DNA of 64,000 nucleotides from Burkholderiales bacterium (GTDB taxonomy: Bacteria > Pseudomonadota > Gammaproteobacteria > Burkholderiales > Burkholderiaceae_C): positions 62,001-126,000 of the forward strand of contig JAIOOS010000006.1 of the NCBI GenBank assembly GCA_021414305.1, read 5' to 3'. This document shows positions 1 to 7,839 of the stretch, one piece after another. Below the pieces are notes generated by a model, which searched no databases, was not told where the DNA came from, and saw nothing but the letters and a program-made list of their open reading frames with translations. The first letter of the stretch is position 1. Each line of letters opens with the position of its first letter. A program made the position numbers and the translations under genes.

Positions 1-515
1 ATCGTGTCGGCGTCGCCGCCATTGGTGATCCACATCTTCGAGCCGTTGAGCACATAGCGGTCGCCCTTCAGGTCGGCGCGCAGCTTCATGCTCACCACGT
101 CGGAGCCGGCGTTCGGCTCGCTCATCGCCAGCGCGCCGACGTGCTCGCCCGAGACGAGCTTGGGCAGGTACTTCTTCTTCTGCGCCTCGCTGCCGTTGCG
201 ATGCAGCTGGTTGACGGCAAGGTTGGAATGGGCGCCGTAGGAAAGGCCCACCGACGCCGAGGCGCGCGACACCTCCTCCATGGCGACGACGTGCGCCAGG
301 TAGCCGAGGTCGCTGCCGCCGTACTCCTCCTTCACCGTCATGCCGTGCAGGCCGAGCGAGCCGAGCTTTCTCCACAGGTCGGCGGGAAACAGGTTGTCGC
401 GGTCGATATCGGCGGCGCGCGGCGCGATCTCGTCGTCGGCGAACTGCTGCACGCTGTCGCGCAGCATGTCGATCGTCTCGCCGAGGTGGAAGGCGAGGCC
501 GGGAAGGTGGGGCAT
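1..515 (-). CDS. ivd: Isovaleryl-CoA dehydrogenase, N-terminal part (runs off the left edge)
   Basis: Flavin-dependent acyl-CoA dehydrogenase of leucine catabolism, oxidising isovaleryl-CoA to 3-methylcrotonyl-CoA and passing electrons to ETF. The 171 visible residues cover the N-terminal helical domain and the start of the central beta domain. Seen directly are the [19 protein letters not shown] stretch, [12 protein letters not shown] and the FAD/substrate segment [18 protein letters not shown] followed by GSKMWITNG, all typical of IVD rather than generic short-chain dehydrogenases. The ATG at 515 follows a good AGGAGA Shine-Dalgarno with 7-nt spacing. The C-terminal catalytic glutamate region lies outside the window, so the substrate assignment rests on the N-terminal half and on recall of betaproteobacterial IVD sequences. 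Confidence 0.92.
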   Translation of the reverse strand, partial: MPHLPGLAFHLGETIDMLRDSVQQFADDEIAPRAADIDRDNLFPADLWRKLGSLGLHGMTVKEEYGGSDLGYLAHVVAMEEVSRASASVGLSYGAHSNLAVNQLHRNGSEAQKKKYLPKLVSGEHVGALAMSEPNAGSDVVSMKLRADLKGDRYVLNGSKMWITNGGDADT

Positions 516-557
516 GGCAAGTCTCCTGCTCTTGGAGACCGTATTAGAGCCCGAAGC

Positions 558-1034
558 TCAGCGGCGCTGGACGACCGCCAGGTGCACCGCCGTCTCGAGC
601 CAGCGCTCGTGCAGGCGCTTCAGTGCCGCCGCGTCGATGGCGACGCGCGTCGCCTCGGCCGGGTCGGCCGGGCCGGCGCTTGCGGCGAGGCGCTGCATCG
701 AGGTCTCGAACGCCGCGGCCGCCGTGCGCCATTCGCGCTGGGCCACGGCGTAGGCCTCGCGGTCCCTGCGCGCCGACTCGGCGGCCAGCGCCTTCGTCGC
801 GCCCGACTCGAGCGCGTCGAGCCAGCGCAGCGCGGCGTCGCGGCCAACGTCGGCGGCCTCGGCCGCGGTGGGAAACGGCGCAAGCTCGGGGCGCAGGCGA
901 TGGTCTAGCACCGAGCCGTCGTCGTCGATCCAGGAGACGACCACGCGGGCGAGGAAAGTCCCGTCCGGCGTCAGCTCCGGACGGCAGCTCACTCGATAGC
1001 GGTTGTGGTGAACGAGCTCGAAAGGCTCTCGCAT
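558..1034 (-). CDS. Conserved hypothetical protein (158 aa)
   Basis: A soluble, Ala/Arg/Glu-rich 158-residue protein that I do not assign to a family. The N-terminus (MREPFELVHHNRYRVSCRPEL) looks like beta strands ending in DDDGSVLDHRLRPELAPF. The rest is predominantly helical and charged. There is no signal peptide or membrane segment. The ATG at 1034 is chosen because residues upstream of it are low-complexity Arg/Ala and non-conserved in character; no clear Shine-Dalgarno is visible. It ends 42 bp before the isovaleryl-CoA dehydrogenase start on the same strand, so the two may be co-transcribed, which would hint at a role around acyl-CoA metabolism, but that is only context. Confidence 0.65.
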   Translation of the reverse strand: MREPFELVHHNRYRVSCRPELTPDGTFLARVVVSWIDDDGSVLDHRLRPELAPFPTAAEAADVGRDAALRWLDALESGATKALAAESARRDREAYAVAQREWRTAAAAFETSMQRLAASAGPADPAEATRVAIDAAALKRLHERWLETAVHLAVVQRR

Positions 1035-1192
1035 GGCGGGCCCTGGCGGGCGGAAGCACCCGATCCGCCGATCATGGTCTCCACGGGCCCGGCGGGCGGC
1101 GGAGCACCGACGAACGGCGCGGCTCGCTTGCCGTTCGGCCGGTCGGCATCTGGCCGTTGGTCCGGCCACGTCCCGTATGCTTGTCCGGCGCC

Positions 1193-2356
1193 ATGAGCCC
1201 GTCCCCGCAGCCCTTTCGCCTGCACGTCGCCGACGCGGCGATCGACGACCTGCGCGAACGCCTGGCGCGAACGCGCTTCCCCGACCAGGCGCCGGGCGAG
1301 CCCTGGGCCTACGGCACCGACGTCGCCTACCTGCAGGGCCTGGTCGAGCACTGGCGCTGCGGCTTCGACTGGCGCGCGCAGGAAGCGCGCCTGAACGCCT
1401 ACGACCAGTGGACGGTGCCGCTGCATGGCATCGACCTGCACTTCCTGCATGTCCCGGGCAAGGGACCGCGCCCGTTCCCGCTGCTGCTCTCGCACGGCTG
1501 GCCGGGCTCGGTGTTCGAGTTCCTGGAGATCATTCCGCGCCTTACCGATCCGGCCCGGTTCGGCGGCGACCCGGCCGACGCCTTCACCGTGGTCGCGCCT
1601 TCGCTGCCCGGCTACGGCCCGTCGTTCAAGCCCGGTCAGCCGCGCCTCGGCCTGGAGGCGATGGCCGATTGCCTGGCCGAGCTCATGACCGGCGTGCTCG
1701 GCTACGAGCGCTTCGCCGCGCAGGGCGGCGACTGGGGCGCGTTCATCACCTCGCGCCTGGGCGCCGTTCACGCCGACAAGCTGATCGGCATTCACCTCAA
1801 CCTGCTGGCGCTGCGTCGGGACGCGAAGCTCGCGAACCCCACGGCCGAGGAGAAGGCCTACCTCGGCGAGCTCGAGACCTGGCTCAAGGAGGAGACCGGC
1901 TACCAGTGGATCCAGGGCACGCGGCCGCAGACGCTCGCCTTCGGCCTCACCGATTCGCCGGCCGGCCTGGCCGCATGGATCGTCGAGAAGTTCCGCCGCT
2001 GGTCCGATTGCGGCGGCGACGTGGAGAGCGCGATTTCGCGCGATCACCTGCTCGCCAACATCAGCCTGTACTGGTTCACCGGCGCGATCGGCTCGTCGTT
2101 CTGGCCGTACTACACGCGCATGCACGGGCCCTGGCCGATCGCAGAGGGTGGCGTCGGCGCGCCCATGGGCTACGCAGCGTTCCCGCACGAGATCGTCCGC
2201 CCGCCGCGCTCGATGGCCGAGAAGTGGTACACGGACATCCGCCGCTGGACCGACATGCCTCGCGGCGGCCACTTCGCGGCGATGGAGCAGCCCGAGGCGC
2301 TGGCGCGGGAGATCGTCGCGTTCTTCCGGCCGCTCCGGCCGGGCGGCACGCCCTAG
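1193..2356 (+). CDS. Epoxide hydrolase (EHN-type alpha/beta hydrolase)
   Basis: 387-residue member of the microsomal/insect-type epoxide hydrolase family, hydrating epoxides to diols. Residues 1-110 form the epoxide-hydrolase N-terminal domain (PFRLHVADAAIDDLRERLAR, then FDWRAQEARLN), followed by an alpha/beta-hydrolase core. Visible active-site elements are the oxyanion motif HGWPGS starting at His101, the nucleophile elbow QGGDWG with Asp180, and the C-terminal catalytic histidine in RGGHFAAMEQP (His360). There is no signal peptide, so it is cytosolic. The ATG at 1193 starts immediately upstream of the conserved PFRLHV segment. It is convergent with the downstream regulator gene, and the two stop codons share a CTAG. 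Confidence 0.88.
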   Translation: MSPSPQPFRLHVADAAIDDLRERLARTRFPDQAPGEPWAYGTDVAYLQGLVEHWRCGFDWRAQEARLNAYDQWTVPLHGIDLHFLHVPGKGPRPFPLLLSHGWPGSVFEFLEIIPRLTDPARFGGDPADAFTVVAPSLPGYGPSFKPGQPRLGLEAMADCLAELMTGVLGYERFAAQGGDWGAFITSRLGAVHADKLIGIHLNLLALRRDAKLANPTAEEKAYLGELETWLKEETGYQWIQGTRPQTLAFGLTDSPAGLAAWIVEKFRRWSDCGGDVESAISRDHLLANISLYWFTGAIGSSFWPYYTRMHGPWPIAEGGVGAPMGYAAFPHEIVRPPRSMAEKWYTDIRRWTDMPRGGHFAAMEQPEALAREIVAFFRPLRPGGTP

Positions 2357-2796
2357 CCGGCGTTCAGCGAAGCGAGGTGCGCGGCCGCCTGCTTGCGGCC
2401 GAGCTGCCTCAGCGCCGCGATCGCCGCGAGGTGCCTCGCCCGGGGCCGGACCTTGCCCGCCTCCCAGTTGTAGATCGATTGCGCCGAGGTGCCGACGAGC
2501 AGGCCGCATTCGGCGGCCGAGAGGCCGAGCCGGCGCCGCTGCGAGACCAGGCCCTTGGCGCTGAACCGGGTCGAGGCGCCGTCGGGCGAAGCGGACTCCT
2601 TGGCCGGCGCGGACTTCGCGCTCGCCTTGCTCAGGCGCCGCAGCTGCTGCTCGAGCGCCTGCGTGCGCCGCTTCAGCGCAGCGATGTCCGAGCGTTGCGT
2701 GCTCAGGGCTTTCTTGAGGGCCGAGGTCTCGCCGCGCAGCTCCTTGCGGGCCACGCGCGAGATCTCGCTCTTGAGGAGGGAAGCGATGTTGGGCAT
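2353..2796 (-). CDS. XRE-family HTH regulator with N-terminal coiled coil
   Basis: 147-residue DNA-binding protein. Residues 1-65 are basic and heptad-like (LKKALSTQRSDIAALKRR then ALEQQLRRL), suggesting a coiled-coil dimerisation arm. A low-complexity Lys/Ala/Ser linker follows. Residues 82-145 form an XRE-type helix-turn-helix (LVSQRRRLGLSAAECGLLVG then SIYNWEAGKVRPR). This reversed layout, with the HTH at the C-terminus, is uncommon for XRE repressors. The ATG at 2796 has no evident Shine-Dalgarno. It lies 61 bp downstream of the DUF4157 gene on the same strand and may regulate or accompany it. Its targets are unknown. Its stop codon overlaps the convergent epoxide hydrolase stop. Confidence 0.8.
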   Translation of the reverse strand: MPNIASLLKSEISRVARKELRGETSALKKALSTQRSDIAALKRRTQALEQQLRRLSKASAKSAPAKESASPDGASTRFSAKGLVSQRRRLGLSAAECGLLVGTSAQSIYNWEAGKVRPRARHLAAIAALRQLGRKQAAAHLASLNAG

Positions 2797-2857
2797 GGCC
2801 ACGATTGTGCTGCCGTGCCGCGCTCCGGGATTCCACCCTCCCGCGACCCGGGGATAC

Positions 2858-3199
2858 TCAGATCGCGCCTTCGCCGTCCTTCGTCCGGCCGCGCTGCTGC
2901 ACGACGTGCGCCAGCTCGTGCGCGAGCAGCTTCGGATCGCCCGAGGCGCCGGGCGCGAACACGATGTGGTGGCCCGAGACATAGGCCTTGGCGGAGAGCT
3001 CCTTGACGCTCGCGTCCTCGTGGATGCGAACCTTGGAGAAGTCGTAGCCGAAAGCCTTCTCCGCCGCCTCGCGCACGTCGGCGGGCAAGGGTTTGCCGGC
3101 GCCCTCGCTGGCGCGCGGTGGCACCTTCACCACCTTCGGCGAAGGCTTGCTCTTCGCCTTTTCCTCGAACAGCGCGATCAGCTTCTTCACGTCGGCCAT
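2858..3199 (-). CDS. Stand-alone DUF4157 metallopeptidase-like protein
   Basis: 113-residue protein whose C-terminal 70 residues match the DUF4157 fold: LPADVREAAEKAFGYDFSKV, then RIHEDA, then AYVSGHHIVFAPG, ending in the zinc-binding HELAHVVQQR (HExxH). In other bacteria DUF4157 usually sits inside large toxins or cargo of extracellular contractile injection systems. Here it is nearly the entire protein, preceded only by a Lys-rich 40-residue lead. There is no signal peptide. The start is supported by GGAGGA 5 nt upstream. Neighbours are an XRE regulator downstream and a divergent threonine-aldolase-like gene; no injection-system genes are present. Metal binding is inferred from the motif, and proteolysis is unproven. 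Confidence 0.85.
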   Translation of the reverse strand: MADVKKLIALFEEKAKSKPSPKVVKVPPRASEGAGKPLPADVREAAEKAFGYDFSKVRIHEDASVKELSAKAYVSGHHIVFAPGASGDPKLLAHELAHVVQQRGRTKDGEGAI

Positions 3200-3249
3200 C
3201 GTTCCTCCGTTGCGGGCAGCCCTGGGGCGATTCGTCCATCATAGGGGCC

Positions 3250-4365
3250 ATGCCCGCCACCCAGGCCGAACGACTCGCACTGCGGCGCAGCTGCACCCTC
3301 GTCGTTCCCGATTTCGCGAGCCGCAGCGCCGCTGAAGAGTTCCGCGAGATCGCCGCCTGGTGCGAAGCGGGCCAGGTCGAGCACGACATGTACGGCCAGG
3401 GCGCGCTGGTCGAAGGCTTCGAGCGCAAGGTCGCGGCGATGCTCGGCAAGGAAGCGGCGATGTTCGCGCCCAGCGGCGTGCTGGCGCAGCTCGCCGCGGT
3501 GCGCATCTGGACCGAGGCGGCAGGCGTGGCCCGCTTCGGCATGCATCCGACCTCGCACCTGGCGCATCACGAGGAGCAGGCCTACGCGGCCCTGCTGCAT
3601 TGCCACGGCGTCCCGGTCGGCGATCGCCTCCGGCCGATGCGCGCGGCCGACCTCGAGGCGGTGCGCGAGTCCCTCGCCTGCCTCCTCGTCGAGCTGCCGA
3701 TCCGCGAGGCGGGCGGCCAGCTCCCGTCGTGGGACGAGCTCGAGGCGCTGAAGGCCGCGGCCCGCGAGCGGCGCGTGCCGCTGCACATGGACGGCGCCCG
3801 TCTCTGGGAGAGCGCCGCTTACTACGGCAAGGACCACGCGGCGATCGCCGCCGGCTTCGACTCGGTGTACGTCTCGGTCTACAAGGGCATCGGCGGCTTC
3901 GCCGGCGCCCTGCTCGCCGGCGACTCCGGCTTCGTCGCGAAGGCGCGCGTCTGGCGCCGCCGCCTGGGCGGAACGCTGCACCACCTGAGCCCCCTGGTCG
4001 CTTCCGCCGCGATCCGCTTCGACGAGCGCATCGCCCTGATGCCGGCGCTCTACCGGCGCGCCGTCGAGCTGGCCTCGGGCCTAGCCGACCTGCCGGGCCT
4101 GCGCGTCAACCCGGCGGTGCCGCAGACGAACATGATGCATCTGTACTTCGACGCCCCGGCCGAGGCCGTTGCCGACGCGCGCGACGCGCTGGCGAAGGCG
4201 AGCGGCTGCTGGCTCGTCAACGCCGTCCGCCCCGCGGAGGTGCCGGGCTGGAGCGTGACGGAGCTGTACGTCGGCGACCAGCTCCTAGGCGCCGACAACG
4301 CCCGCGTCGTCGGCCTGTTCGCCCGGCTCTGCGAGGCGATCGCGACGAGCCGGCCCGGCCGATGA
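3250..4365 (+). CDS. Threonine aldolase / beta-eliminating lyase family enzyme
   Basis: 371-residue PLP-dependent fold-type I enzyme of the beta-eliminating lyase family, to which low-specificity L-threonine aldolases belong (threonine to glycine plus acetaldehyde). Visible are MYGQGALVEGFERKVAAMLGK, the PLP-contacting HMDGARLWE segment (Asp salt-bridging the pyridine nitrogen) and the Schiff-base lysine in SVYKGIGGFAGA. The ATG at 3250 has AGGGG just upstream. Its stop overlaps the ATG of the next gene (ATGA), so enzyme and EamA transporter are translationally coupled. This suggests the exporter moves a substrate or product of the enzyme, possibly an amino acid. Confidence 0.85.
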   Translation: MPATQAERLALRRSCTLVVPDFASRSAAEEFREIAAWCEAGQVEHDMYGQGALVEGFERKVAAMLGKEAAMFAPSGVLAQLAAVRIWTEAAGVARFGMHPTSHLAHHEEQAYAALLHCHGVPVGDRLRPMRAADLEAVRESLACLLVELPIREAGGQLPSWDELEALKAAARERRVPLHMDGARLWESAAYYGKDHAAIAAGFDSVYVSVYKGIGGFAGALLAGDSGFVAKARVWRRRLGGTLHHLSPLVASAAIRFDERIALMPALYRRAVELASGLADLPGLRVNPAVPQTNMMHLYFDAPAEAVADARDALAKASGCWLVNAVRPAEVPGWSVTELYVGDQLLGADNARVVGLFARLCEAIATSRPGR

Positions 4366-5273
4366 GCGAGCGGTCCCCGGCGCTCTCGATCACCGCGTTC
4401 GCCACGCTGCTGCTGATCGCCCTCCTGATGGGCGCCAACCACGTCGCGGCGCGGATCGCCTTCGACCACGGCGTCGACGTGGCCACCGCGGTGGCGGTGC
4501 GCAGCGTCGCGACCGCGCTCGTCGTCGGCCTGCTGATCGTCGTGCAGCGGGTGCCGGTCGCGACCACGCCGCGGCAGCGCCGCTTCCTGCCGGCCATCGG
4601 CCTGATCGTCGGCGTGCAGAGCATCTGCCTCTATTCCGCGGTCGCCCGGCTGCCCGTGGCGCTCGCCCTGCTCGCCTTCAACACCTATCCGCTCTGGACC
4701 GCGCTCTGGGCGCGCCTGCTCTACGCGCACAAGCCCGAGCGCCGGGTGGTGCGCGCGATGCCGGTGATGCTGCTCGGCCTGGCGCTCGCGCTCGACGTGC
4801 TCGGCGCCGCCTCGGGCCTCGGCGCTGCGTTGCAATGGCAGCGCATCGGCCTCGGCGTCGCCTTCGCCCTGGCCGCGGCCGCGACCTTCGGCCTCGCGCT
4901 GGTGCTCACGCAGCACGAAGCCGGCACGCTCGACGGCCGGCTGCGCACCACGAGCACGATGGCGATCGTCGCGGTGCTGGCGCTCGGCGGGGTCGCCTTC
5001 CAGGGCGGCTTCCATCTGCCCGACGTCGCCGCCGGCTGGTGGGGTCTCGCGCTCCTGACGCTGCTTTACGGCACCGGCATCACGATCCTCTTCACCGTGC
5101 TGCCGCGCCTGGGCGTCGTCGGCAACTCGGCGATCATGAACGTCGAGCCGGTGTTCGCGCTGGTGCTCGCCTGGCTGATCCTCGGCCAGTCGATCGCGCC
5201 TTCGCAGGTGGCCGGCGCGCTGCTTGTCGTCGGCACGGTGGTGTGGCTGGGCCTCAGGCGGCGCGCCGCCTGA
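4362..5273 (+). CDS. EamA-family (DMT) transporter, probable amino-acid or metabolite exporter
   Basis: 303-residue inner-membrane protein with about ten hydrophobic helices arranged as two EamA repeats. The first repeat includes LIALLMGANHVAARIAF. The second includes LLYGTGITILFTVLPRLG and the NSAIMNVEPVFALVLAWLIL segment, which is diagnostic of the family near the end of the second repeat. DMT exporters such as RhtA and YdcZ-type proteins move amino acids or small metabolites by proton antiport; the substrate here is unknown. It starts inside the stop codon of the upstream threonine-aldolase gene. The last 20 bp including the TGA form a perfect palindrome (5254-5273) facing the convergent aminotransferase. 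Confidence 0.88.
   Translation: MSERSPALSITAFATLLLIALLMGANHVAARIAFDHGVDVATAVAVRSVATALVVGLLIVVQRVPVATTPRQRRFLPAIGLIVGVQSICLYSAVARLPVALALLAFNTYPLWTALWARLLYAHKPERRVVRAMPVMLLGLALALDVLGAASGLGAALQWQRIGLGVAFALAAAATFGLALVLTQHEAGTLDGRLRTTSTMAIVAVLALGGVAFQGGFHLPDVAAGWWGLALLTLLYGTGITILFTVLPRLGVVGNSAIMNVEPVFALVLAWLILGQSIAPSQVAGALLVVGTVVWLGLRRRAA
5254..5273. terminator. Perfect 20-bp palindrome at the end of the EamA gene
   Basis: TCAGGCGGCGCGCCGCCTGA reads identically on both strands and includes the TGA of the upstream gene. It lies between two convergent genes whose stops are only 13 bp apart. No U-tract follows on either side, so it would be at best a bidirectional, Rho-assisted stop or transcript-end stabiliser; a DNA-binding site is an alternative. 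Confidence 0.45.
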
Positions 5274-5286
5274 CCGCGGCGGCGGT

Positions 5287-6498
5287 CTATCCCGCGGCCA
5301 GCGTCTCCACCGCAACGGCGAAACGCTCGACGTCCTCGTCGTCGTTGTAGACCTGCATCGACAAGCGCGCCCAGAGCGCGCCGCCGCGGGCGATGACCGG
5401 AGCCTCGATGCCATGGCCGAAGAGGAGCGCGTCGCGCAGGCGCTGCACGTTCGGGGCATCGGCCGACCCGAGACCGGCGGGCAAGGGCACGGTGACCATG
5501 CAGCCGACCATCGCCTCGGGCGTCGTCCACGGGCGATGCCAGCGCTCGCCGAGGCGCTGTGCGCTGCGCCAGGCGAGGTCGTGGTTCCATTCGCGCATCG
5601 CCGCGACACCGAGCTCGTCGCGCATGAAGGCCAGGCCGGCCGGCGCCGCCAGCCAGGGCGAGGGATCGCGGGTGCCGGTCCACTCGAACTCCTGCAGCCA
5701 GTCGTCGTTGGTGATGCCCCAGGAGATGACGCCGGGGTGCAGGCCCGCGCGTCGCTCCGGCGCGGCCCACAGCACGCCGCAGCTGCGCGGCGCGAAGCAC
5801 CACTTGTGCAGGTTGGCGGCGTACCAGTCGACGCCGAGCGCGGCGATGTCGAGCGCGATCGCGCCGGGCGCATGCGCGCCGTCGACCAGCACCGGAACGC
5901 CGCGCGCCCGGCATGCCGCCGCCATCGCCGCGAGCGGCATCACCAGCGCGGTTTCCGAGCTGACGTGGTCGAGCACCGCGAGCTTCGTGCGCGGCCCGAT
6001 CGCCGCCGCGAGCGCGTCGACGTAGAACTGCGGATCGCGCGGCGGAAACGGCAGCGCGACCGTCGCGACGCCGGCGCCGCGCTGCCGGGCGATGAAGCTC
6101 GCGGCGCGGGCCACGCCGCCGTAGGCGTGGTCGGTGAGCAGGATCTCGTCGCCGGGCTCGAGCTCGACCGCGCGCAGCACCGCGTTGACGCCGCTGCTCG
6201 CGTTGTCGACGAACACCAGGTCCTCGGCCCGGGCGCCGAGGAACGCCGCGACCTGGCCCGCGGCCGCGCGCAGACGCGGCGCCTCGGGCGGCGCCGACAT
6301 GCCGAGCTGCATCAGCTCGCGGATCATGTAGCGCGAGGGATGGCGCTCGATCTCCTCGAGGATGGCGGCCCGCGCGCGCATCACCGCGAGCGGCGTCACG
6401 CCGACCGTGCCGTGGTTCAGGTAGACGCCGCCCGGCTCGAGCGGGAATTGCGCGAGCAGGTGGCGACCGAACGCCGGAGCCGCGCCGCTACTGGCCAC
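5287..6498 (-). CDS. Class V aminotransferase (isopenicillin N epimerase-like)
   Basis: 403-residue PLP enzyme of the class V aminotransferase/cysteine desulfurase superfamily, closest in look to the isopenicillin-N epimerase-like group. Visible are LNHGTVGVTP near the N-terminus, VDNASSGVNAVL binding the PLP phosphate, LVDGAHAPGAIALD (Asp and His contacting the cofactor) and the Schiff-base lysine in AANLHKWCFAPRSCG. The substrate cannot be read from sequence. The GTG start at 6498 overlaps the last 11 bases of the upstream SH3-domain gene, making coupled translation likely. It is convergent with the EamA transporter. Confidence 0.85.
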   Translation of the reverse strand: MASSGAAPAFGRHLLAQFPLEPGGVYLNHGTVGVTPLAVMRARAAILEEIERHPSRYMIRELMQLGMSAPPEAPRLRAAAGQVAAFLGARAEDLVFVDNASSGVNAVLRAVELEPGDEILLTDHAYGGVARAASFIARQRGAGVATVALPFPPRDPQFYVDALAAAIGPRTKLAVLDHVSSETALVMPLAAMAAACRARGVPVLVDGAHAPGAIALDIAALGVDWYAANLHKWCFAPRSCGVLWAAPERRAGLHPGVISWGITNDDWLQEFEWTGTRDPSPWLAAPAGLAFMRDELGVAAMREWNHDLAWRSAQRLGERWHRPWTTPEAMVGCMVTVPLPAGLGSADAPNVQRLRDALLFGHGIEAPVIARGGALWARLSMQVYNDDEDVERFAVAVETLAAG

Positions 6499-6997
6499 GC
6501 TCGAGCGCCGGCGGCGGCGGACCCGGCGGATGCGCCGGCCTGACGATCACGCGTGCATGCGGGGGCGGCGGCAAGGGCCGGGCGACCGGGCGATGGACCG
6601 GCCGGTAGTGCGTCCATCGCACCCGCTCGCGGTACCAGGGGCGGTTGTAGTAGTGCGCGCCCCAGTAGGTGCCGAGCACGAAGGGAACGACCGGAATGCC
6701 GATCGCCGGGCCGTAGCTGAGCACCGGCACCACGCGCCGTTGGTACGGGTAGCCGAGGCTGCCGGCGTAGACCCAGCCGCGATAGCCGTTCGGCCCGATC
6801 ACGTCGCACCAGCCGTAGCCCTCGGTGCAGCCCTGCACCGTGAGCGGCGTGCCCGCGCCGTAGCTGGCGACGAACGGATAGCCGGCGTCGGGCCCGGCGC
6901 GCAGGGCGACCGCGCCGATCGCGCTGGCCTGCTGCGCGGCGGCGATCGCCGGCAAGGCGAGGGCGAAGGACCAGGCGAGAACGTGGCGAAGCTGCAT
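6488..6997 (-). CDS. Exported SH3-domain protein with proline-rich tail
   Basis: 169-residue protein with a Sec signal peptide (residues 1-21, cleavage after AIAAA) and one bacterial SH3 domain at about 25-83 (AVALRAGPDAGYPFVASYGAG, then CTEGYGWCDVIG and RGWVYAGSL). Its two cysteines could form a disulfide. The C-terminal half is aromatic (YWGAHYYNRPWY) and ends in a long Pro/His/Arg tail. Such SH3b proteins bind peptidoglycan or act as periplasmic scaffolds; the exact role here is unknown. The ATG at 6997 follows GGGAGA. It overlaps the downstream aminotransferase start by 11 nt. Confidence 0.8.
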   Translation of the reverse strand: MQLRHVLAWSFALALPAIAAAQQASAIGAVALRAGPDAGYPFVASYGAGTPLTVQGCTEGYGWCDVIGPNGYRGWVYAGSLGYPYQRRVVPVLSYGPAIGIPVVPFVLGTYWGAHYYNRPWYRERVRWTHYRPVHRPVARPLPPPPHARVIVRPAHPPGPPPPALERGQ

Positions 6998-7062
6998 GGC
7001 GAGTCTCCCGTCGGGCCCAGCATACCGGCTCAACGCCGCCCCGAGGGCGCCGGACGACATCG

Positions 7063-7839
7063 CTAGCCGCGCGTCAGCCGGAGGCCGGCGTCGAGCAGCA
7101 GCACCTCGCCGGTGGTCTTGGCGGCGCCCGCGCCCAGCCACCACGCGGCGTCGGCCACGTCCTCGGGCGTCATCACCGCATCCAGCGCCGAGCGTTCCTT
7201 GTAGAACTGAACCGCGCCGGCGTAGCGCTCGGCGCCCAGGCCCTTCTGCAGCCACGGCGTCTCGACCAGGCCGGGTGCGATCGCGTTGACCCGCACCGCC
7301 GGACCGAACGCCCGCGCCATGCCGATGGTCAGGGCGTTGAGCGCGCCCTTGCTCGCCATGTAGGCGAGCGAGGAGCCGAAGCCCATCATCGAGGCGATCG
7401 ACGAGACGTTGACGATCGCCGCGCCGGGCTGGCGCTGCAGCATCGGCATCAACGCACGCGCCATCTGGAAGGCGCCGATCACGTTGACGCCGTAGACCCG
7501 GTGGAACTCGGCCGCGTCGAGCCCGTCGAGATCCTTGGCCGCGACGAACTTGGTCGTGCCGGCGTTGTTGACGAGCACGTCGGCGCGGCCGAGCGTGGCC
7601 TCCACCTCGGCGGCGAGGCGGCGGCAGTCGGCGTCGAGCGCGACGTCGGCCTTCACCACCAGCACGTCGGCGCCGAGGGCGCGGCAGTCGCTCGCCACCG
7701 CCTCGGCCGGCGCCGCCTCGCGCGAGTAGTTGACGACGACGTTCCAGCCGTTCTTCGCGTAGAGACGCGCCGTCGCCGCGCCGATGCCCGACGACGACCC
7801 GGTGACGACACAGACCTTGCGGGCTTCGCTCATCTTCAT
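7063..7839 (-). CDS. Short-chain dehydrogenase/reductase (SDR)
   Basis: 258-residue classical SDR using NAD(P)H. It has the TGSSSGIG glycine-rich motif near residue 14, NNAG at about 91, the catalytic Ser in VNVSSIASMMGFG and the YMASK Tyr/Lys pair, with ETPWLQKGL forming the substrate-lid segment. It resembles FabG-like 3-oxoacyl reductases but has no feature fixing the substrate. The ATG at 7839 overlaps the TGA of the upstream Bug protein gene (ATGA); a second in-frame ATG two codons later (7833) is an alternative. The coupling suggests that the reductase acts on the compound taken up via the Bug protein. Confidence 0.88.
   Translation of the reverse strand: MKMSEARKVCVVTGSSSGIGAATARLYAKNGWNVVVNYSREAAPAEAVASDCRALGADVLVVKADVALDADCRRLAAEVEATLGRADVLVNNAGTTKFVAAKDLDGLDAAEFHRVYGVNVIGAFQMARALMPMLQRQPGAAIVNVSSIASMMGFGSSLAYMASKGALNALTIGMARAFGPAVRVNAIAPGLVETPWLQKGLGAERYAGAVQFYKERSALDAVMTPEDVADAAWWLGAGAAKTTGEVLLLDAGLRLTRG

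Noticed and set aside
989-2836. A 615-codon minus-strand frame over the epoxide hydrolase
   Set aside because: Shadow of the real plus-strand gene; low-complexity translation with no motif.
2858-3199. Part of an extracellular contractile injection system
   Set aside because: No sheath, tube, baseplate or AAA+ genes lie in the window; only the DUF4157 domain is shared.
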